Assembly: GCA_026785865.1 (NCBI GenBank)
Contig: JAJAZG010000117.1
Coordinates: 1-10,246, forward strand
Length of the DNA: 10,246 bases
Origin: Pseudanabaena sp. CAN_BIN31
GTDB taxonomy: Bacteria > Cyanobacteriota > Cyanobacteriia > Pseudanabaenales > Pseudanabaenaceae
Direction of reading: 5' to 3'
Positions 7,058-10,246 of the stretch are shown one piece after another. The notes under the pieces were generated by a model. It was not told the origin of the DNA. It worked only from the letters and a program-made list of their open reading frames with translations, and made no database searches. The position numbers were made by a program, and so were the translations under genes. Position 1 is the first letter of the stretch; the number at the start of each line of letters is the position of its first letter.

Positions 7058-7877
7058 ATACCTCCTGAGATCGGGCAAAATCAATAAAGTCTTTTTGAAG
7101 TTCAGTGGGCGTGGTTTTAGTCACTAGGTTAAGGGGACGAGAAATCGGAAATGTTTGGTTAGAGATATTCGAGATCGTTGCAGTTACACCGTTTGTAGGC
7201 AGTAATTTAATCGGCGTACCATTATTAGCGCTAAATTCTGCCGAACCAACTGACACATAACCGATCGCATTAGGATTACCTACGACTGTTTTAATTCCCT
7301 GTTCGTTATCACCTATTACCACATCAGCTTTAATATCAGTGATTTTTAGCTTAAAAAATTGAGCAAATAATTCTAATGTTGAGCGACCTTCAGCTTTATT
7401 CACTACGGTAATCAGTGCATCTTTACCACCAACTTGATTCCAATTAGTAGTTTTTTTGGTGTAGATATCGACAATCTGCTGATTACTCAAAGTCGGGATC
7501 GGATTTTCTTTATGTAGAATTACCGAAATTCCATCTCTGGCTACAGTGAATGATTGCAAGTCTTTCTCATTTTCTTTCAGACTCCTCGATACCATACCAA
7601 TATCCGCGACATCTTGACGAGTATCGGCAATGCCCCGCGAAGATCCGCCTGACTGGACATCGATCCTGACTCCTGAATGTTTTAACTCGTAGCGTTTACC
7701 AATTTCTGAAAGCAAAGGTGCGACCGTACTCGATCCTGTTAGTACTAATTTGCCTGCTAACGCATTCGTAGATGCTGCTGATTTCGATTGTGTTTTAGAT
7801 GGACTAGAACAGGATTGAACAGCGATTGCTGTCATTATGCTGATGGCGATCGGTACTAATAATTTTATATATTTCAT
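7014..7877 (-). CDS. pstS: Phosphate-binding lipoprotein PstS
   Basis: A substrate-binding protein of the PstS family (PBP-like, short type), 287 residues. It has a signal segment (MKYIKLLVPIAISIMTAIAVQSC) with a lipobox-like VQSC, so Cys23 is probably lipidated and the protein anchored on the periplasmic side. Phosphate-site motifs: LTGSSTVAPL (47-56), SGGSSRG (76-82) and DIGMVSR (92-98), followed by IPTLSNQQIVDIYTKKTTNWNQVGG (the domain-hinge region) and GIKTVVGNPNAIGYVSVG. The ATG at 7875-7877 overlaps the arsR stop as ATGA, which supports this start over an in-frame codon 27 bp upstream. Position as the second gene after an ArsR-type regulator is unusual; pst operons more often begin with pstS. 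Phosphate is the expected ligand. Related short PstS-like proteins can bind arsenate or tungstate, so the specificity is inferred. Confidence 0.92.
   Translation of the reverse strand: MKYIKLLVPIAISIMTAIAVQSCSSPSKTQSKSAASTNALAGKLVLTGSSTVAPLLSEIGKRYELKHSGVRIDVQSGGSSRGIADTRQDVADIGMVSRSLKENEKDLQSFTVARDGISVILHKENPIPTLSNQQIVDIYTKKTTNWNQVGGKDALITVVNKAEGRSTLELFAQFFKLKITDIKADVVIGDNEQGIKTVVGNPNAIGYVSVGSAEFSANNGTPIKLLPTNGVTATISNISNQTFPISRPLNLVTKTTPTELQKDFIDFARSQEVYDIVKAQYFVPIQP
7058..7066 (-). promoter_or_regulatory. AGGAGG ribosome site of pstC inside pstS
   Basis: A consensus AGGAGG (complement of 7061-7066) lies within the last 18 codons of pstS, in the Arg-Ser-Gln-Glu-Val-Tyr region, and is read in another frame as pstC leader. 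It is the strongest SD in the window and decides that pstC starts within pstS, at ATG 7055-7057 (3-nt spacing) or TTG 7049-7051 (9-nt spacing). Confidence 0.7.
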
Positions 7878-8194
7878 GGATTTGAAAAAGAAAGAACACA
7901 GCAACCTAAATTAATTCCCTTAGCTCCATTTTGAAGCCGCACATCCGAGGCAAGATGATAAAGAACTGCTTTGCCATCACGGATAGAACTTACAAACCCT
8001 TCATTACGCAGTATCTTTAAGTGATGAGATAACAAACTTTGTTCCAATTGCAAAACCGTATTAATTTCGCCAACATGTCTTGGTCGTTCTCTTAATAATT
8101 CCAAAACCGATAGTCGAGTAGGATCTGCTAAAACTCTTAATTTGTGAGCGCAAAGATTTTGCATTGGTTGAGTCAAATTTTGGGAAGTCATCAT
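7874..8194 (-). CDS. ArsR/SmtB-family winged-helix repressor heading the pst operon
   Basis: A 106-residue DNA-binding regulator. Residues 16-80 form the ArsR winged helix: HKLRVLADPTRLSVLELLRE, HVGEINTVLQLEQ, recognition helix QSLLSHHLKILRNEGFV (52-68) and a wing ending DGKAVLYHL. The SmtB alpha-5 zinc ligands and the ELCVC alpha-3 arsenic motif are not evident. Instead there are three cysteines: Cys15 before the first helix of the fold and an adjacent pair Cys98-Cys99 in the C-terminal tail (GINLGCCVLSF). This could form a thiolate site for As(III) or another soft ligand, or a redox switch. The start is ATG 8192-8194 (or 8189-8191) because GAGGG (complement of 8204-8208) is 9 nt upstream; the frame is open to a GTG at 8239 without support. 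The ATGA overlap with pstS makes it part of the operon, so it probably represses itself and pstSCAB through the palindrome at 8254-8273. Confidence 0.88.
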   Translation of the reverse strand: MMTSQNLTQPMQNLCAHKLRVLADPTRLSVLELLRERPRHVGEINTVLQLEQSLLSHHLKILRNEGFVSSIRDGKAVLYHLASDVRLQNGAKGINLGCCVLSFSNP

Positions 8195-8239
8195 AGCGAA
8201 ATGCCCTCGGTAAATAATAGACTGGTTAACATACCTCAC

Positions 8240-8245
8240 ATGATA
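8240..8245 (-). promoter_or_regulatory. Candidate -10 box of the arsR-pst operon
   Basis: TATCAT on the minus strand, 46 bp before the arsR ATG, has the palindrome at 8254-8273 where a -35/spacer would be. No good -35 hexamer is visible; TATTAT nearer the gene (complement near 8208-8214) is an alternative. Only one TTAACC-like half site is present, so a tandem Pho box is not supported. Confidence 0.3.
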
Positions 8246-8253
8246 GTTTGTTT

Positions 8254-8273
8254 ATATGAATTTTTATTCATAT
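8254..8273. promoter_or_regulatory. Perfect 8-4-8 palindrome, probable ArsR/SmtB operator
   Basis: ATATGAAT-TTTT-ATTCATAT is a perfect inverted repeat 60 bp upstream of the arsR start. Its core TGAA-N6-TTCA matches the operator pattern known for ArsR/SmtB proteins such as SmtB, ZiaR and CzrA. It would lie over or just upstream of the arsR -35 region if the minus-strand -10 is TATCAT (complement of 8240-8245). Binding by the neighbouring regulator is inferred from position and family. Confidence 0.7.
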
Positions 8274-8310
8274 TTAAAAAATAGCCTAAAAACTACCCCT
8301 CAATATGAGT

Positions 8311-8434
8311 CTACTGTGTACACACAAGTTGTCAAAACCCCTCCCCTTGCAAAGGGGGGGGACAAGGTCTCTGGTTTTCCCCCTTTGCAAGGGGGAATTA
8401 AAGGGGGTTTTTGAGACTTGTGTGTACACGATAG
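8311..8434. mobile_element. 124-bp miniature inverted-repeat element (type B) with 10-bp TSD
   Basis: The ends are 19-bp inverted repeats: CTACTGTGTACACACAAGT (8311-8329) and, on the other strand at 8416-8434, CTATCGTGTACACACAAGT. Flanks CAATATGAGT (8301-8310) and CAATATGAAA (8435-8444) agree at 8 of 10 positions, an aged target-site duplication. The interior holds two short palindromes, CCCCTTGCAAAGGGG near 8343-8357 and CCCCCTTTGCAAGGGGG at 8379-8395, inside C-rich and G-rich outer arms, so the whole element can fold into a branched hairpin. It does not encode a protein. It lies between the arsR operator and the osmC start and may have altered divergent control. A sister element with different interior is at 9165-9328. 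Confidence 0.88.
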
Positions 8435-8582
8435 CAATATGAAAAGCACCCATGTTTGGCGTTTGTATAAGCATAGCCAAATTAAATGTGATTACTTATA
8501 CAGAATTTTAGATAGATTGTGTAGTATTCAATTGTATAAATCGTTCTATTTACTTGAACAAACAATTATAAATATTTAAAAC
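8435..8582 (+). promoter_or_regulatory. Upstream region of the OsmC-like gene
   Basis: An A/T-rich 148-bp leader with no gene. Inverted repeat TGTATAAG (8464-8471) / CTTATACA (8495-8502) has a 23-nt loop. GTTC-N9-GAAC occurs around 8543-8559, and the near direct repeat CAATTGTATAAAT (8529-8541) / CAATTATAAAT (8563 on) could include -10-like boxes. No convincing -35/-10 pair or Shine-Dalgarno sequence is seen before ATG 8583. Confidence 0.35.
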
Positions 8583-9122
8583 ATGACCACCACTATTAAT
8601 ACATCTGTAGTTACACCATTGCGTCCTGTCAGTAAAGAAGGACTAGAAGCTCTTGCTGCAAAAGCGCAATCTAACCCCAATGTTATTGGTACATTGAAAG
8701 TAAAGACAGTTTGTGAAGGACAATTTCGCAATCTAACTTACGTGCGAAATTTACCAGAGCATGTCATTGATGAACCCCCAACCCTATTAGGACAAGATAC
8801 TGCCCCTAATCCTTCAGAAGCGCTATTAGCTTGTCTTGGTTCTTGTTTATCGGTTGGTATTCATGCCAACGCAATCATGCGCGGAATTACACTCTCGAAA
8901 CTAGAGCTATATCTCGAAGGTGATATCAATATCACAGGTGTTTGGGGTATTGGCGATCTAACTAAGAAGCGTTTAGGAATTAGCGCTGTGCGTGTGAAGG
9001 TAGATATTGAGTCTGATGCAACTAAAGAAGAGCTAGCCGAACTGCTCGAACATGCTAACCATTGGTCACCAGTTGCTAACACTTTCCGTAATCCTGTAGA
9101 TATGGAAGTTTCGTTAGCTTAA
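8583..9122 (+). CDS. OsmC-like thiol peroxidase-fold protein
   Basis: A 179-residue cytoplasmic protein of the OsmC/Ohr fold. Members reduce organic hydroperoxides with a reactive cysteine, though many OsmC-like proteins are uncharacterised. Features: an N-terminal helix (SKEGLEALAAKAQSNP), beta strands with VKTVCEGQFRN (Cys44), a spacer with LGQDTAPNPSEALLACLGSCLSVG (Cys84 and Cys88 on the central helix), a variable loop around 110-135 (YLEGDINITG, then WGIG), and the C-terminal HANHWSPVANTFRNPVDM. The central-helix cysteine region is the conserved family motif, but the second peroxidatic-partner position, usually a Cys before Pro-Val, is Ser163 here. It may therefore be non-catalytic or use Cys88. 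It is divergent from the arsR-pst operon and is followed by nested mobile elements 10 bp after the stop. A metalloid or oxidative-stress role by association with arsR is inference only. Confidence 0.85.
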   Translation: MTTTINTSVVTPLRPVSKEGLEALAAKAQSNPNVIGTLKVKTVCEGQFRNLTYVRNLPEHVIDEPPTLLGQDTAPNPSEALLACLGSCLSVGIHANAIMRGITLSKLELYLEGDINITGVWGIGDLTKKRLGISAVRVKVDIESDATKEELAELLEHANHWSPVANTFRNPVDMEVSLA

Positions 9123-9132
9123 AATGTGAGGT

Positions 9133-9421
9133 AAGACCCTCACCCCTAGCCCCTCTCCCGCAGGCTACCGTGTACACACAAGTTATCAGTGATGTTGTTA
9201 GATTCTAAAGATCCCCCCCAGCCCCCCTTAAAAAGGGGGGAGAAGATATTCTTCCCCCTTTTTAAGGGGGATTGAGGGGGATCTAAATCATAAAACGTAG
9301 ACAGGTAGGACTTGTGTGTACACCGTAGCTCCCGCAGGAGAGGGGAACAAGAAAATAACTGAGTTTTTCTCTCCTGCGCAAGAAGGGGATGAGGTCAAAT
9401 TCTCGCTCTGCTTAACATCAG
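9133..9421. mobile_element. Degraded second copy of the type A element, split by a type B insertion
   Basis: Its sequence from AAGACCCTCACCCC onward matches the element at 4386-4537, including CACCCCTAGCCCCTCTCCC and GAGGGGAACAAGA. Its right end TCTGCTTAACATCAG (9407-9421) differs from the intact copy by one base. The left terminal repeat is missing, lost near the end of the OsmC-like gene, so no TSD can be seen. A 164-bp element with its 10-bp duplication interrupts it at 9165-9338. Removing both leaves about 115 bp. Confidence 0.75.
9165..9328. mobile_element. 164-bp miniature inverted-repeat element (type B) with perfect 10-bp TSD
   Basis: The terminal repeats CTACCGTGTACACACAAGT (9165-9183) and, on the other strand at 9310-9328, CTACGGTGTACACACAAGT differ at one position. 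CTCCCGCAGG is duplicated exactly at 9155-9164 and 9329-9338, so this is a recent insertion. The interior differs from the 8311-8434 copy: AGATCCCCC (9209-9217) pairs with GGGGGATCT (9276-9284), enclosing hairpins CCCCCCTTAAAAAGGGGGG (9222-9240) and CCCCCTTTTTAAGGGGG (9254-9270). The 10-bp target lies in the apex of the type A hairpin (CCCCTCTCC-CGCA-GGAGAGGGG). It has no open reading frame of its own. Confidence 0.9.
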
Positions 9422-9461
9422 CCAGTAATACAAAATTCATAAAGATAGAGAGAAAGAAATA

Positions 9462-10151
9462 ATGCAGGTTAGTGACTCCAGACCCAAGCAATCTCAAGGT
9501 AAGCTACTCACTGATGAATCATTGATGCAGAGCTTAAAAGAGGCGATCGCAAAAAAATTAATACCTAACGTCGCCAAAATCGATCAGCAAGGAATGTATC
9601 CAGAAGAATTCTTGCGAAATATTGGTGAACTTGGTGCTTATGGTCAGATTGTGAGCGTTGAGCATGGCGGCACTGGTCGAGGTCTACTTCCTGCATTAAA
9701 AGCGATCGAAGTTGTTTCTGAAACTTGCCTAAGTACAGGATTTATGGCTTGGTGTCACAATGCCTGTTCGTGGTACTTACAAAATACTGATAATTCTTTT
9801 TTACGCGAACAGATTTTGCCACAGGTCGCTTCAGGCAAGCTTTTAGCGGGTACAGGGTTATCTAATCCAATGAAGCATTTTGCGGGCATCGAAAAAATTA
9901 AAATTATGGCTACTCCCTGTGATGGTGGCTATATTCTCAATGGCACATTACCTTGGGTTTCTAATATTGGCGATCAGCATTTATTTGGAGTCTCGGCTCA
10001 AATCGAAGGAACCGATAATTATTTGATGGCGATCGCACAGGGCGGAATGCAAGGACTCGAACTAAAGCAAGATGTACACTTCATTGCTCTTGAAGGTACA
10101 AATACTTTTAGGGTTTACCAAGAAATAATAGATCCATTAATTAGGATATAA
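9462..10151 (+). pseudogene. Acyl-CoA dehydrogenase-like gene, truncated by an insertion sequence
   Basis: About 216 codons encode the N-terminal and middle domains of an acyl-CoA dehydrogenase-fold flavoprotein: an all-alpha domain (LTDESLMQSLKEAIAKKLIPNVAKIDQQG, EFLRNIGELGAYGQ, EHGGTGRG) and then ILPQVASGKLLAGTGLSNPM, where family members contact FAD and substrate. The middle beta domain follows (DGGYILNGTLPWVSNIG, up to FIALEGTNTF). Family enzymes are about 370-400 residues, with a C-terminal helical domain that is missing here. After Phe216 (10107-10109) the frame runs 13 more codons through what looks like insertion-sequence end DNA to a stop. The intact protein would be an FAD-dependent oxidoreductase; some relatives (SfnB/DszC type) act on organosulfur compounds, so acyl-CoA as substrate is not certain. 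Start ATG 9462 is preceded by a weak GAGAGAAAG. Confidence 0.78.
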
Positions 10152-10246
10152 TTGCAGAAACTAGAGAAAGGAAATAGGAATGATTGAAGTAAGAGACGAA
10201 GCGAAAAGGCTGTATAAAAAGACAGCAGAGAAACTGAAGGGAAGTG
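10110..10246 (+). mobile_element. Left end of an insertion sequence (continues beyond window)
   Basis: Sequence from about 10110 (AGGGTTTACCAAGAAATAAT) no longer fits the dehydrogenase and leads straight into a new reading frame with its own ribosome site. Together with the abrupt end of the interrupted gene this marks an inserted element. The exact first base, the inverted repeat and the target duplication cannot be fixed without the other end. Confidence 0.65.
10180..10246 (+). CDS. Transposase N-terminus (partial), possibly ISAzo13-like
   Basis: Twenty-two codons are present, beginning MIEVRDEAKRLYKKTAEKLK, and cut by the window edge. AAGGA stands about 7 nt before the ATG, a better ribosome site than that of most genes nearby. 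The start resembles the N-terminal helix of a transposase type I associate with ISAzo13-like elements in cyanobacteria, but the fragment is too short to prove it. Arg codons AGA and AGG and the Leu codon CTG differ from the CGN-rich use of neighbouring genes, in keeping with a mobile gene. Confidence 0.5.
   Translation, partial: MIEVRDEAKRLYKKTAEKLKGS

Noticed and set aside
7014..7084. Frameshift between pstS and pstC
   Set aside because: PstS ends in a normal family-like C-terminus and PstC has a consensus ribosome site, so the overlap looks genuine.
8195..8253. Pho box upstream of the arsR-pst operon
   Set aside because: Only one TTAACC-like half site (near 8224-8230 on the minus strand); the tandem 8-bp repeats expected for SphR/PhoB are not present.
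8286..8480. 64-codon minus-strand open frame
   Set aside because: It runs through the type B element and its palindromes; the residues reflect the C-rich/G-rich repeats and there is no ribosome site.
8861..9082. 73-codon minus-strand frame opposite the OsmC-like gene
   Set aside because: A shadow frame; Ser-rich composition comes from the complement of the real codons.
8311..9421. Possible CRISPR array from repeated palindromic units
   Set aside because: The repeats are inverted ends of separate elements with target duplications, not evenly spaced direct repeats with unique spacers.
9288..9497. 69-codon minus-strand open frame
   Set aside because: It covers the element end, the broken type A copy and the start of the dehydrogenase-like gene, with no coding character of its own.

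Overview
The window looks like a chromosomal segment of a cyanobacterium. It is dense in HIP1 octamers (GCGATCGC and extended forms), carries a GvpL/GvpF gas-vesicle family gene and a DUF1997 gene typical of cyanobacteria, and contains the C-rich/G-rich palindromic interspersed repeats common in filamentous cyanobacteria. Moderate GC and the gas-vesicle gene would suit a Pseudanabaena-like filamentous lineage, but the genus is only a guess.

Left part (1-2844): a possible 3' end of a + strand gene, then a three-gene minus-strand run read from right to left: a DUF1997 protein, a GvpF/GvpL family protein (4-bp ATGA overlap with the previous gene) and an M20 amidohydrolase. Divergent from this run, at 2938-4233, is a 431-residue membrane protein with two similar winged-helix-like modules. 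A 325-bp gene-free gap (4234-4558) follows and holds a complete 152-bp miniature element with terminal inverted repeats (TIRs) and an 8-bp target-site duplication (TSD).

Centre (4559-8273): a tightly packed minus-strand operon, arsR-pstS-pstC-pstA-pstB. It encodes an ArsR/SmtB-type repressor with a C-terminal Cys-Cys pair, then a complete high-affinity phosphate ABC transporter (binding lipoprotein, two permeases, ATPase). The genes overlap by 4, about 44 and 8 bp, or are 14 bp apart. A perfect 8-4-8 palindrome of ArsR/SmtB operator type (TGAA-N6-TTCA core) lies about 60 bp before arsR. I see no phoU and no tandem Pho box, so the cluster appears to be controlled by a thiol or metalloid-type sensor rather than only by phosphate starvation. 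This is the most interesting functional unit here.

Right part (8301-10246): a divergent OsmC-like gene, then an acyl-CoA dehydrogenase-like gene that is broken after about 216 codons by the left end of an insertion sequence, whose transposase begins at 10180. Two miniature elements share 19-bp TIRs (CTAC..GTGTACACACAAGT) and 10-bp TSDs but carry different palindromic cargo. One sits in the arsR-osmC control region. The other is inserted at the apex of a hairpin of a second copy of the 152-bp-type element, giving a nested mobile structure at 9133-9421.
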